A stretch of DNA of 64,000 nt, taken from assembly GCF_036785885.1 (NCBI RefSeq), contig NC_092320.1:22445557-22509556 (forward strand), in the 5' to 3' direction. Each line of letters starts with the position of its first letter. Position 1 is the stretch's first letter. The notes beneath the pieces are model-generated. The model did no database searches, was not told the DNA's origin, and saw only the letters and a list, made by a program, of their open reading frames with translations. Origin of the DNA: Coffea arabica (lineage: Eukaryota; Streptophyta; Magnoliopsida; Gentianales; Rubiaceae). Position numbers and translations under genes: made by a program. Of the stretch, positions 11,815-23,903 are shown in pieces.

Positions 11815-11930
11815 TTTTTAAGTAGGAGAGGGGTGGAATTTGCGAAGCGGGGAGGGGGAAGACAGGAATTGAATCCAAGACCTTTAATTCGTGGGTCTAA
11901 TCTTAGCTACTAGACTACCTCAACAGTCAA
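11815..11930 (-). repeat. SINE-like tRNA-derived fragment
   Basis: On the minus strand there is a GTCTAGTAGCTAAGATTAG block followed by a B-box-like GGATTCAATTCC, and then a C-rich stretch 'cttccccctccccgcttcg'. This arrangement is common in plant tRNA-derived SINEs. Similar fragments lie near 50470-50550 and 51470-51530. Confidence 0.45.
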
Positions 11931-12218
11931 CTCAATTTATTATACATGCTTGATCAATTCAGTTTAGTCTCGTGAAGTTTCTTCAGCTCACAGTAATATT
12001 TGTTTTGCTTTATGACTTGAGTATTGGATTTTGTGTTTGGCTACTCCATTGATGCATGATGGTCAATCATCGTTTGATCATCACCAATGGTGTTCTATCT
12101 CTGCGTCTTCATGGTTTACTTCATCATTTACTGTATTAAATTGCACTGCTAGTTATTGCCTTGGGCAATATACGCAAACTGTTCTATTTGCTCATCGGAT
12201 TTCAGTTTTCGACTTTAG

Positions 12219-14229
12219 GGCTTTATCCGGATTGATCGTTTTGATCCTAAAACATGGATCATACCTGGTGGTAACTCTAGAACCTACACACTGGAGAAAG
12301 AGCAGCTTTCACCTAGCAGAACTATTTATGACAGGGAGAAGAGGATGATTAAAATTAAGACCGTTGCTTATGTAATTGAGGTCCTCATTGGTGTATTCCT
12401 TTGCTCTACCAGTGAATTATCAGCCTTAGCGTTTATGGAGTGGATGGGTATTGAAGTTGACTTATTTATGTGCCTTACATAAGGCCACTCCCTGCAAATC
12501 CGGAGGAGGTGGTCGATCTCAAATTTTTTGAGACTCGTTTCAATCAATACTCATTCCCTGATGCTTCTCTCCTTGTTGAAGCACTTGCTCATGGTTCTTA
12601 CACGCGACCTGAGATCCCCAGATGCTATAAGGTAATCTTTACCCTTCCTTTTTCTCATGTTGTTAACTTGTTATAAAAGTAAACCATTCTACTTGTTTTT
12701 TCAAACAATTTATGATCTTGTTGGAAATGTCTTCAGTATTTCCTCTGTTTATTTTCTCAACTTGATTGTGCATAGATACGTTTTTTTGTTATGTCTAACT
12801 TTGATTTCCTGCAAAATTGTGAAGCACTAAAACCTCATATGCTGGAATATCTTTTTGGTTCCTTGTCCAGCTTTAGTATTTTTCCTCAGTATTCATTTTA
12901 GTGGTTCAAGATATATTGCACCAAAAGAGAAGCTGTTTGATGTGTACGCTGATATTATTTGCTTGCAGAGATCAGCTTTTTGAAGTCTAGTGCCATATTT
13001 CATACTACAAGCAGTGATATTAGTTGTACTTTTTAGGTCGAATTGATTAGTTACTTGCAGGTTTGCTAGATCATTCGAGTCTATTTGAATTATCATATGT
13101 CTTTTGGAGCCACCAGATGAAATCAGAATTAGCTACCACTTTAAGGGGGAAAGGTCATATTATTACTTGTTTAGTTGATAATAGCCCTGGAGATATATGT
13201 CTTTCCGCACATGATTACTTGATTAAGTGCAAAACTATGTCTGTTGGGAAAATTTACATAGGAGGGGTTTGCATGCTCTGGTTCTTCAATGGCTAGATTG
13301 CTTACATGATCCTTATATCATGCACTTGTTTGAATTTGTCAATAGTTCCATACTGCAGAAGATGTCACTGGCATGCCTTCTAGTAAAGATATTATTGTGG
13401 ATCTTTCATGTTTACCTATGTTCCCATTTCAATGGAATTTGCAGCGTCTAGAATTTCTTGGGGATGCGGTGCTGGATTATCTCATCACCATGCACCTCCA
13501 TAATGAGCATCCCAATTTGTCTTTTGGATTATTAACAGATTTAAGGTCAGCTTCTGTGAACAATGACTGCTATGCACGAACTGCAATTAAAGCTGGACTT
13601 CATCAGCACATTCTACTACACGATTCACAACACCTGAAGCCGCGCATTCTCACTATTGTTAAAAATTTTAAGCAATCATCACAAGACTCGACTTCTGGGT
13701 GGGAGTCAGAGCCAGTAATCAAGGTAATCCTCCATCTTTGATGTAAAATAAAAAAAAAACAATCTTTATTATTTTAGCTGTAGCACAGTGTTGCTTATGA
13801 TATCATAAGCTTTTTTTTTTTTTTTTTTTATATGTTTCTTTGAGTATTTAGTTGCTAACAACCTCATATTTTTCAGATTCTTGCAGATATTATAGAATCT
13901 CTTGCCGGGGCTATATACGTTGATTCTGGATATGACAAAGAGGTTGTATTTCAAAGCATAAAGCCACTTCTTGAGCCTCTGGTTACCCCTGAGACACTAA
14001 AGCTCCAACCTGGGAGGGAACTGAAGGAATTGTTGTCATGAAGGAGGAGGATGGCAAGCTTGAGGTTAATGCAAATGGTGTCATTTATGTTTGTGGACTA
14101 ACTGCAACAAACAATAAGACAGCAGAAAAAATAGCATCCATGGGAATTCTCGAGATGCTAAAGAAAAATTATTACACCGGGGAGAGCCACATACAACCTT
14201 GCCTGTCTTGTGATATCAGACAAGTTAGA
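12219..14229 (+). pseudogene. DCL2: Dicer-like 2 (DCL2) 3'-end pseudogene
   Basis: Only the C-terminal third of a Dicer is present: the end of RNase IIIa, all of RNase IIIb and a dsRNA-binding domain. Exon segments are 12219-12631, 13445-13723 and 13877-14229, with clean GT/AG introns between. The RNase IIIa tail (FDPKTWIIPGG, then VIEVLIG) has tyrosine where the catalytic aspartate normally stands. A frameshift near 12465 puts the frame into a stop at 12480. RNase IIIb is well kept: SYTRPEIPRCYK, RLEFLGDAVLDYLI, LLTDLRSASVNNDCYA and DIIESLAGAIYVDSGYD retain the acidic catalytic residues. The frame then hits TGA at 14039-14041. The dsRNA-binding part continues one frame over from ATG 14038 (NANGVIY, NKTAEKIASMGILEMLKK). 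Possible worse-preserved RNase IIIa remains lie near 12110-12200. Helicase, PAZ and the N-terminus are absent. Intact DCL2 makes 22-nt siRNAs in antiviral and transitive silencing. Confidence 0.9.
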
Positions 14230-14355
14230 TAGCCTTATGGCTGGATCATATAAGATCCTGATGATGTTTTTATTCCAAAAAAAAAAAAAAACTTGCTTAT
14301 CATCATCATCATCGGAAAGGTGATTCAGGTTGTTGGTGTTTTTGTTGCCTTCACG

Positions 14356-14630
14356 GTTTCCATCGGACCACGGGCAGGAACGGTTGTAGCTGCAATCGTT
14401 CCTGACAGTTATGTGCATTTTGTACACGACACAACTTTATTTGCATATGGTGTAATTTACTTTCAACAGCGTGTAACTTTAAAACAAAATTTTATGGGTT
14501 CCACGCATGTTGTTAAAATCAAGATATAAGATACAATCTGAACCGTACAATTTTTTTTGGCTAAATTTTGGCCATAAACTGTTCAAGAATGGTCCTTCTG
14601 ACGACCGTCCCTGCCCCGTGTCCGTTTCCA
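14356..14630. repeat. Inverted-repeat MITE-like element
   Basis: The left end (gtttccatcggaccacgggc, then aggaacggtt) and the right end (gaccgtccctgccccgtgtc, then cgtttcc) are inverted complements over about 28 bp with a few mismatches. The interior is AT-rich. No target duplication was found. Confidence 0.5.
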
Positions 14631-15494
14631 TCATTGTACTCTGTAACGGTACTGGTAAATTATAATTTGGAACAAAATTTTGGCAAACAAAATCAAGACA
14701 TTTGAATGTGACTAATTGCAAAGGAAACTTATTACAAACCTCTGAAATTAATGATGACAAAAGATTTCAGTCGAAAACGTGAGAGGCAGAGAGTACATGT
14801 TCCCCGCAGAAGTTCTGTTTTTTTGGTCGTGTTTTGGTGGTTATGATTAAAAAGAAAAGCAAAATTAAATTAGACCTAAGACAACTACTTTGGCACCGTA
14901 TGATGGCGTTAATAGGAACCACTTATTCGGTGAAATTATTCATGACAATGTCGAATGACCTTTCATGTTTTAGCCAATTATTTTGGCAAGTCGAGAATTT
15001 ACTAAAAATGGTTTGATTCAGTACAAATTGCAATCAGAGAAGAACTCGTCCAGGTTTAACCCAAAAGAAGAAAAAAAAAAAAAAAGACTTCATCATGGTC
15101 TTCTAGAATAATATCACTGCCCAAAAAAGAGTCCAAGAAACCATAAAATTGAGTCTCAATTTACATCAAATATGAAACACCAAGCATGAGAAGAGCAACC
15201 ATTTGCAGTAAGGAAAATAAAGGTACAATTGAAATTCGAGAAAGATGTGATGTAAATACATACACTCACACTTATTATACCCCTGCATATAATACACTTT
15301 CTCAAATTAAATGTATTTTTACTAAAAAATTAGCACATGAAACCCTCTTGATTGGCCCGGGGCACCCATTAGCCAAACTCTTTGATTCATATGCATATAT
15401 AAATGGAGCTTGGATGTTACTTTTAGGGGTAGTTAAGGAATGACAAGTATGTTAGTGCAATAGGTTAAGCTAATTTACAATTTTGTGATATGGA
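14631..15494. other. Intergenic DNA, nothing recognised
   Basis: AT-rich sequence without a plausible frame, RNA gene or clear repeat. Confidence 0.5.
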
Positions 15495-15902
15495 CTAGGG
15501 CTGTATATGAATCGAATCGAATTAAACTTTCCACAGTTCAAGTTCCATTCAAAGTTTTGATTTCGAACTCGAATCCTATACGAACTCAAAATCTAAACTC
15601 GACATCTATTCAATTTAATATTCGATGGGTTCAACCTCAATTCGAGGGCTCAAAGTTTTATTTAATCCTTCAATTTTAATATTAAATTATTACTAATATT
15701 GATATTTTAAATAAAAACTATCAAAAATTATTGGAATCGAATCAAGTCTTAATGAGCCAAGTATCTACAAGTTTGAACTCAATTTGATACTATAAATGAA
15801 TCTTAATTCTTATTCGAATTCAACCTCAAGTTCGTTGAAAATCAAACTAGAATCAAGGCTAAACTATTAGTTAAGGGTTCGATTCATCTATAGCCCTAAT
15901 GG
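15495..15902. repeat. Inverted-repeat MITE with 'agggctgtatatgaatcga' termini
   Basis: The left end 'tagggctgtatatgaatcga' faces the right end 'tcgattcatctatagcccta', which is its near-perfect inverted complement. The interior has many 'gaactcgaa/ttcgaatt' motifs. The length is about 400 bp. The flanks do not show a convincing target duplication. Related sequence is at 4438-4880 and 61930-62095. Confidence 0.6.
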
Positions 15903-17230
15903 GGACTTCAGCATAACATGACTATTGTACCCTCTTTTTATGTAATTGGTGTGTGGTGCATCAGCATCTTAATAGTGTTTATGGAGGCAAAATGACTAGC
16001 TTATCCTCAATGTAACCATCAATTTTTTCATTAGCATAAAAGAGGCAGCCCATCAGTTTAAAAATCAGTGGAAAACTGTAATTTCTAATAAAATTTATTG
16101 AAATAATAGGTCTCATTCAAATCAATAATTGAATCATGTTTAAGACAATTTTAATGTGTAATAGGGAGTTTTTGGCAAAAATAACCTACTTTTCAAAAAA
16201 TACTCCAAAGTAGTGCTCTTTCAGTTTTTATTCCCTTGTTAATCTAGTTATTGTCACATGGGCTCCCTGTCAAAGGAAAAGAATCACTTGTAGATCTTTC
16301 CTTCCATACATTACATGAATTTTTTAGTTTGGTGCCCTAAGGACATTCTATAAGAAAATTGAAAATGGAAAGTGGGTTTACAATTAGTGCTTCAAAAGTA
16401 TCGACCACCCCCTAAATTGCAAATTTGCAGAGGAACTTTTTTTTCCGTACCATTATTCCTATTTAGCATTATTTTTTTTATCATAATATTACAAGTTCCT
16501 CTCTTTTTTCTTGTAACATGCAATTTTATATATGGCGGTCTCCTAACTATGTACATTTTAAGAAGTTTGTAAAAATTCAAATTGTTTGGCACATGAGTAA
16601 GCGTTTCAAGATATGTGATGATCACAGTTTTTGTGAACAGCAAAAATTCCACTGGAGAGGGAAAAGATAATTAACAAAAAATTCTCTTGCATTTTTGGAC
16701 TCATAAGAAAAACCCTTTAAAAAAAAAGAGAGAGAAAAGAGAACATAACTAGGTCATCATTAGTACCCAAGTTAACACACTATTATATGAGCCAATCTAA
16801 TGTGAGAAATTACTAATTAACTCATTAATAGATGGAGAAATAACTTTATTTACCTTTGAGATTGTCATAAGTAGTAAAATTTAAACTGTTGAAATGTCAT
16901 TAACAATCGATGCGGATTGTGACTATCATAAAGAAAGAATATAAGAGGACAACATGGCAACAAATAAATTAACAAAGGAATAAATTTTGAAAATGCAATA
17001 ATTTGGCAATAATTTCGAAGGAGAATGTCATTGTGAAAATAAACTCGTGTAATAGGTGAAGAATCAGTTTTCTAGGCCGTTACAAGTGTAACTGAAGCCG
17101 CCTTCGAGTTCTTTTGCATTTTTTGGGCAGTTTCTTTTGGATATAATAATGGAAGTTATTAATACTAAAGATTGTTGGTTCAGCTGATCGTTTGCATTTG
17201 GAGCAGCTGTTTAGAGAGGTATGTTTATTC
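15903..17230. other. Intergenic DNA, nothing recognised
   Basis: AT-rich and non-coding. No gene or well-bounded repeat is seen. Confidence 0.5.
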
Positions 17231-17239
17231 TCTATCTCT

Positions 17240-18075
17240 CTCTCTGCTAAGGATTAGGTATTTTTGAGAGTATTTTTCAAAAATTTTATTGTAGTATTGC
17301 ATTTAAAAATTTTTTTTAATAGAAGCATTAGGGTGTTTTCAGGGGTATTTTTTAGATGTATTTTAGGGTATTTTTAGAATTTAAAACATTTTAGGTATTT
17401 TTTAAAAGTTTACACCACTGGCCGCTACCACCTGCTACTAGTGTCCTCTCCCTCCTCCTTCCTCCTTTTTTTTCTCTCTCTTCCTCTTTCTCCCCCTTCT
17501 TCTTTCTCTCTCTTCTCCCCTTCCCCTCCTTCCTTCTCCCGCCTTCCCTCCCCTTCCTTCCCTTTTCCTGCCGGCACCCTTCCCCTCCCTCTCCCTCTCC
17601 CCCTCTGTGACTGGCCACAACCAGAGATTCAGATCTAGTAGTAACTGGTCGCAATCAGAAGCTAGTCGCGACCATCTGGTCGATGGCCGTGCACCAGCAA
17701 CCAGATCTGAAGTGGAGGGGAAGGAAGAGGGGGAAGGAGTTTCTGGCATAGGGAAAGGGTAGGGAGAGGAGAGGAGAGGAGGAGGAAGGAGAAGGAAGGA
17801 GGGAAAGGGAGGAAGAGGAAAAGGGAAGGAGGGGGGGAAAGAGAAGGTGAGAGAAGAGAGGAGGGAGGGAATGGTGGCAGTGGTGGTGGTGGGTGACGAT
17901 GGCGGTGGTGGGTGGTGGGTGACGAAAGAAAAAGAAGTGATAGAATTATTATTATTATTATTGTATTTGTGAGTTGTTTTTTATGGATTGGTTTTTTGAA
18001 GTTGTTTTTGTTTGTTTATTTCTGTAACATTTTATTTGAAAAATTAATTTTTAAAAAATAGCAATATCCAAACGG
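17240..18075. repeat. Foldback region with polypyrimidine and polypurine arms
   Basis: About 17440-17610 is almost pure C/T and about 17710-17880 is almost pure G/A, so the two can pair as an imperfect hairpin around a roughly 100-bp centre. The arms are joined by 'ccagagattcagatct' facing 'agatctgaag'. The right flank has a GGT/GGTGGT run and (TTA)n. The open frames seen here are low-complexity Pro/Ser or Arg/Glu/Gly strings and are not genes. The AT-rich outer parts and 'tatccaaacggagcc' at the right edge look like the end of an element, but no target duplication was confirmed. Confidence 0.65.
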
Positions 18076-18759
18076 AGCCAAATCTTGTTCAGATTCATTT
18101 GTAGATTTACAAAATATTGCATTTTGAGTTTGCAATTATAGTGTTGTCTCATTAGTTCTTTAGATATTGCACGAATCCTTTAATTTGAGTGCAAAATTAA
18201 TGATTCCCATAAAAATATAAGAATACTATTAGATGTTTAACCAAAATTTTAAAATTTTGATGCTTCTGATGGCAGAGGTTATCGATGCACTGCAAAAATT
18301 TGGTGATCAACGTATGTTCAGGATTGGTACTGATAGCTCACAATGTGTTATATTTAATTTACCGGAAATATTCTATCTTGTGTGTAATCTCTCGTTTAGT
18401 CTGCTTTGCATTTGTAAATTAAATTGTTATATTTATGATAGCACATGAAACATTTAAGTTGTCTGTCTTCAATTTAGGATGGATGGATCTAAAATTACTG
18501 ATGAATAGTGCTATGGTGCAGATGCCAATAGGTGAATTAATATAAAATAATGGTAGTTGACTTGAACATTCAGTTTTCTTTCCTTTTGTGACAGCTTAGA
18601 GTCTTTTGTATCCTTTTTTGTGAATTAAATAATTCATCCAAAAGTACATGTAACTTTTCCAACTCAATGCATAAGATTGTCTTGTAAAATGGTATGTTCT
18701 AATTACTTAACAAGATTTACCTTTTTAATAATTAATCTTACCATTTTTGTAATGAAATT

Positions 18760-20370
18760 TACTATATTTTTTTTTGTCAAACTTACTCACTTTAGTGACA
18801 GGTAAGTTTCTAAGGTAAATTAGTGAGTTTGTCCAATAAACTAGCAAATTTTAAAAGTTACCTTTTTATTTACTATCATTTTGATTAGACTTACTAATTT
18901 AGCTGTATGTAAGTTTTTCAAGTAAAATAGTAAGTTTGTGCAATAAAAAAGTAAATTTTGAAAATTATCTTTTTATTAGTCAAATTTACCATTTATCTGA
19001 CAAAGCTTACTGTTGATCTCATTAAACTTACTAGTCTAGCAGTACGGAAGTTTTTCAAGTAAAATGGTAAGTTTGGACAATAAAGTAATAAGTTTTAGTC
19101 ATCCATATAAGTTACCATTTCAATACACAAAAGTTTCTAGTTATCTTCCACAATTTAGTATAATTGTAAAGAATTTACTAACCAAGTTTTAATTAAGTTT
19201 CACTAATATATTGGTAAGTTTGTGCCATGTAGTAGTAAATTTTAGCCCCTTACAAAAAATACCTTTTTATTAATAAGACTTACCCTTTGTTTTTCAAAAC
19301 TTACTATTATTGTAATTAATTCTAATCCAACTTCTTGTAGGTTTCACATATAAAATAGTAAGTTTGTGCTATTAAGTAGTAAATTTGGCAAAACTAATGT
19401 TTACCAAATCAGTATTCAAACTTATTATTTTCATAGCACAATTTACCCTATAATCAAAATACCTGCCCACTTTTTCATCTAATGTTACTGTTTCTCAAGT
19501 AAATCACTCAACTATACCAAAAAAATCATCTTGCTCTAATTAGCCTGGCAACCTATAGCTACTAAGTTTCCTTCAATCCTCCCTCCCTTTTCCTTTCGCT
19601 AGTTCTTACACTGTCCTTCCGACTAACTACTCCCTCTAAATTTAGAAAGGGCGAAGCCAGCATGCAAATTATTGACCACAGAGAACTATAATGGCAAATG
19701 AATTCAACTAGCAATGCATGTATGGTGGAAAGAACATAACTTTTTGAATTAGCAATGCATGATTAGCGGAAAGGAAACAGCTGTTTTCATCAACCCTGCA
19801 AATAAAGCAAAAAATTGGCAAACTCTATTGAGCAAAAAGTTTTTCAGCTTCAGAACGCGGAGATAATCATACTGCAGCTTGCTTATTCTCAAAAGGTTAT
19901 ACTTTTTTAATACAAAAATTCTAAATAATTGACATTGTCTACTCCTCGGCCACTTCTGATTAGGAGATCAAAGCAACATCAATTGAACCTGAGAGATCCT
20001 TCAAAGCTAAGAAAGATTTAGGGATTGATATCAATAACAAACCGCTAAGGATTTTGGGTTTTGGTTTATGAAGTATTGATGAAAAATTGGTAGTACAATC
20101 GCATATATTTTGCCTTGAGATCAAAATGGATTAAAAGGGGTGGGGAGACAATGGGACTCAACAATAATCTTTTTTTTTTTTAATAATTAGAGATGGTTTA
20201 AGAGGACATGTGACACTTTTTTTTTGGTAAAATTAGTGAAAGAACTTGTAAATTCCATTTTACCATTTTTGCAATGAAGAAGGAATTCTTATCTGATATT
20301 AAAGCTTACTATTTTTATGGCTGAATTTACCAATTTTATGGTCAAATTTACTACTTTACCTTCTTACCGT
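18760..20370. repeat. Degenerate tandem repeats with 'gtaagtttttcaagtaaaat' units
   Basis: A unit built on 'gtaagttt..caagtaaaatagtaagtttgtgcaataaa..agtaaatttt' recurs at about 18802, 18909, 19048, 19195 and 19348, at intervals of roughly 105-150 bp. Fragments ('ttaccattttt', 'aaatttactacttt') recur at 20240-20370. Divergence between units is high, so this is old. Between 19500 and 20200 nothing else is recognised. Confidence 0.6.
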
Positions 20371-23300
20371 ACTTTTCAAGTTTCTGGGACTCAAGAAACT
20401 TGAATGACTGGTAACAAAATAATCGTTAAAAGTACTGGTCTAGACTGTGGGAACTGCTTATAACTAGTTTTATCACTAAAATATTCAAAAGTGAGGTGAC
20501 GATGAGTCACCATAGCATTATCCTAATGTGAAACTAGTAGGTAACAATTCCAGCAAAAGCTAAAAGGATAGACAATCTCTACTCCACTAATGAACTTCTA
20601 TGGGGAAACTAGTGCTCTTGTTTTCTTAGGCCACCACCAAAAGTAGTAAATATGAGGGTGGACTTTGAAGTGATAATAGATTCTTCTCCGTGCAATGCAT
20701 TATCGGGAGTCTTACTATCACTTCACTTGAGGCTATGCTCTCTTTTGTCCATCAAATAATAAAGTTCGCTAACTACTAAAGCTTGCATAGAAGAAATGAA
20801 AGAGGTTCAAGTTGCTGCTTGGAAATGCTACATTGCATCTCTTAAAGGGCAAAAGAAAGAAAATTTATTTATTGTACAAATTGGCATGCACCTTAAAAAG
20901 AAAAAGAGAAAGAGTGGATGGTCATGAAGTAAACATAGAAAAAAAAAGGAAATGCCTCTGATCAAGAGCTCGAGCAAGTATTTGTGGATATCCTAGAAGA
21001 ACATGAATGAAGTGAGTATGGTGATGATGACTTCACTAAAGGAGAAAGAAAAACAAAGGAAGTTACTGAGGAGGAACTTTTCCAAGTTATCAACAACCAT
21101 TTCGTCCATCTAGTAGAGTATCTCAAAAGACTTAGCAAGTAGTTCTTTTTGAGAAGAAGGACATAAGTATGACAGGTTGTGTGGAGAAATCCTGGGTTTC
21201 TAACTCGTTCCATTTGAAGTTTTATTGTCAACAAGTGCTTCTAACTCGTTCCTTCTAGGAAATCCAAAAGTTCATGATGTAATCAACTCAGGGGTGGACA
21301 AGCTTCATCATCTTATATCTTCTAGTTGATTAATGAATTTCTATTATTTTCAAAAAAAACTTCTAAGAAAACTCTTAAAACTTTAGCTATCTTGGATTAT
21401 TGAAAGACACTATACTTAAATGAGATCTCGTGAAAATAAACGGACAACCCTCCTAAGGATGCAAGCCAAGTAGTTAGTCCTCCCGAAGGCGTAGGCTACT
21501 AATCAAAAAAATATAGTCCTCTAAATGATGCATAATACAGAAAAATTCATTTGGAAAAAGACTCCTCTAAGTCTAAACTTAGAAAAAATTAGCAAAGGGG
21601 CAAAAAGTTAATTCCAAATTTTCTACTACATTATATAATAGAACTCGTATTTGGCTTTTTGTGGCAGCTTACAAAAAAATTCTTAACTGAATAGATGGAA
21701 CTTGATTTCCATGTGAAGCCATAACATATTCAAGATTTCAAGTTACCTTTATTTCCATTGTATATCTTTTATTCAAGTAAGCTAAATCCTTAATGCATTA
21801 CTTTTAAGTAAATAAAATTGCGTAGGAGCAAATCTTGTGCTTAATGTAATATGTTCTTAGTTTTATCATTTTCCCTTCAAAGAAAACGACCTAGTATGGT
21901 AGGGGTTTAGCCACCCTACCATTTGAATAACTTTTATAAGTTTTCATGCCTTGTTTCATTGTTGTTTTGCGAGAAAGAAGATAATTACTTCTGCATAGTA
22001 GGATTAAACGTTTATCATAAGTCATTGTTGATTGCTATGTTGTGTATATGTTGTTATAGCAAGCCTTTCTCCTAATTCGGGTGAATGCTATCACCATGAT
22101 GATCAAGTAATTGCTAAGTTTGAAGATCAAAGGCAGCAACAAAGCTATCAAAGAAATTCCAATCTCAGTTTGAAGATTAAAGGCAACAGCAAAAATATCA
22201 ATGAAATTCCAATCTCTCACAAGCTAATACAAAGCTTTACCATATAAAAAAACCTATAAATTCATCATCAAAAGCTGCCACATCCTCAAATGGTGAATGC
22301 CAAAACCCTCATCCAAGAATTTGTTTTAAAGCTATAAAAATCATTTCGATATAAGGAATTTCACCTAAAACTACTAAAATATTGTCACCAGTAACTGTCA
22401 TTGTACATAAAACCATAGTCATAAATAGTCCCTCCAAGATACCATTTTTTAAACCACTTTTGAGTTAAAGGATTTCGTACCGTCAGAGTTAAAGGATTTC
22501 GTAATGGTAAAAGTGCAATTCTGGAAAGCAAACCTCGACATATTAGGCCATAGCATGACCCATAAATTTGACACCCATAATGTCAAGAACTTCATAAATG
22601 TCATGTTTATTTTATAATAGACCTTGTTTGTATGTGTCTATAATTAGAAACTCAAACGAAAGTACAAACTTGAGCCATGTATTAGTCCTTTGTTATGTCA
22701 TTACCATCTTGATGAAAGATGAATTGTTTGTTTGAGCTTACCATGATTTAGATGTACCTTGAAATCGTGTAACAACTTTCAAGATAACTTTATTAGCCAC
22801 ATCGGTCAACAGCAATTTTCCAAAAGTTACACCACCCTACACACAAAGGGATTATAAAAATTCATAATGGTAAAATGTCAATTTAAGATGCATATATTTC
22901 TACCCTAATATGATTCTAAGTATCTATTATTTTTTTTTTTTACGTTACTCTTGAGCTATTGGATGACAAGAAGCTGGTTATTCAAGGGAAAATTTCTGAA
23001 ACTTAAGAGGCTTGAATCACTGGTTGAACCTTGACCAAATCTTTCCCAAATTGGTTTTTCAAAATCTTTCCCAGATTTAAGGGGCTTAAATCTTTCCGAA
23101 ATTGGTTTTTCAAAAATAATTGAATTGTTTTCAACTAGCTTTTTGGAATTGAGAGCATATGTCTAAAATGTTTGACATCCATGCAGACTAACAATACCAT
23201 TTTGTTGTGAAAACTAGCCAAACACGTAAACACGTGAAGCTGCAATTAGTAATTTTACCACCTAAATGATCAGATATTGCTCATTTTCCTGATTAAATTC

Positions 23301-23581
23301 AACAGTTAACAACTGGGAAGGGGAAGCATAACTCAATATTCAGCATAAGGTCATATCGTCTTCGTACCTGTTTCTGAGATCATTTTAAAGCATCGACTGT
23401 TCATAGAAATTATTAAAGAAATCGTACGTGAATGAAGCATAATTGGAGATATCAAGTGAATTACTGGCGGAGTCATGATGTTATACGAAAGAAAATTAAT
23501 ATATACTTAAACGCATATTAGTGTAGAAATATATGTGCATTAAATTAATAATCTACCATTTTGAATTTTTATAATCCTCTT
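20371..23581. other. Intergenic DNA with minor repeats and one coding-like relic
   Basis: About 20972-21140 on the plus strand reads as coding-like acidic protein (VFVDILEEHE, stop, SEYGDDDFTKGERKTKE, then LFQVINNHFVHLVEYLKRL) with one internal stop; it may be a decayed gag or host exon. A 50-bp tandem duplication lies at 22118-22167 and 22168-22217. 'gagttaaaggatttcgta' is repeated at about 22464 and 22484. No intact gene is seen. Confidence 0.35.
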
Positions 23582-23583
23582 TA

Positions 23584-23853
23584 CTCCTTCCATCCCATTG
23601 TTATTGTTATATTTTCACTTTATTGATGTCTCAAAATAAGAGTCACCATTTCAAATTTAATACATGCTTTCCAATCTTGCCATTTGAAAAAGCAACTTTT
23701 AAATTTCTAATACACATCTATTAAGAAAATATTTTGAATTCAAAGGATGCTTTTGTCAATTTATTAATGCCATCTCATCTAGATATATGATTATCATGTC
23801 TCTGTAAAAAATTGGATTCGCATAAAACGACTCTAATATTGGGACAGAGGGAG
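23584..23853. mobile_element. Stowaway-like MITE (Tc1/mariner type)
   Basis: The 270-bp element has ends CTCCTTCCATCCCA and, inverted, CTCCCTCTGTCCCA, which are the classic Stowaway termini. It is flanked by the TA dinucleotide at 23582-23583 and 23854-23855, as expected for this group. The interior is AT-rich and non-coding. Confidence 0.85.
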
Positions 23854-23903
23854 TATGTGTAGTGTGGGGAGTAATGCTCATAATAGTCTTCACATTTTTT
23901 TTA

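Noticed and set aside
17391-17749. Arg/Glu/Gly-rich and Ser/Pro-rich open frames
   Set aside because: They are translations of the purine or pyrimidine tracts; low complexity with no family.
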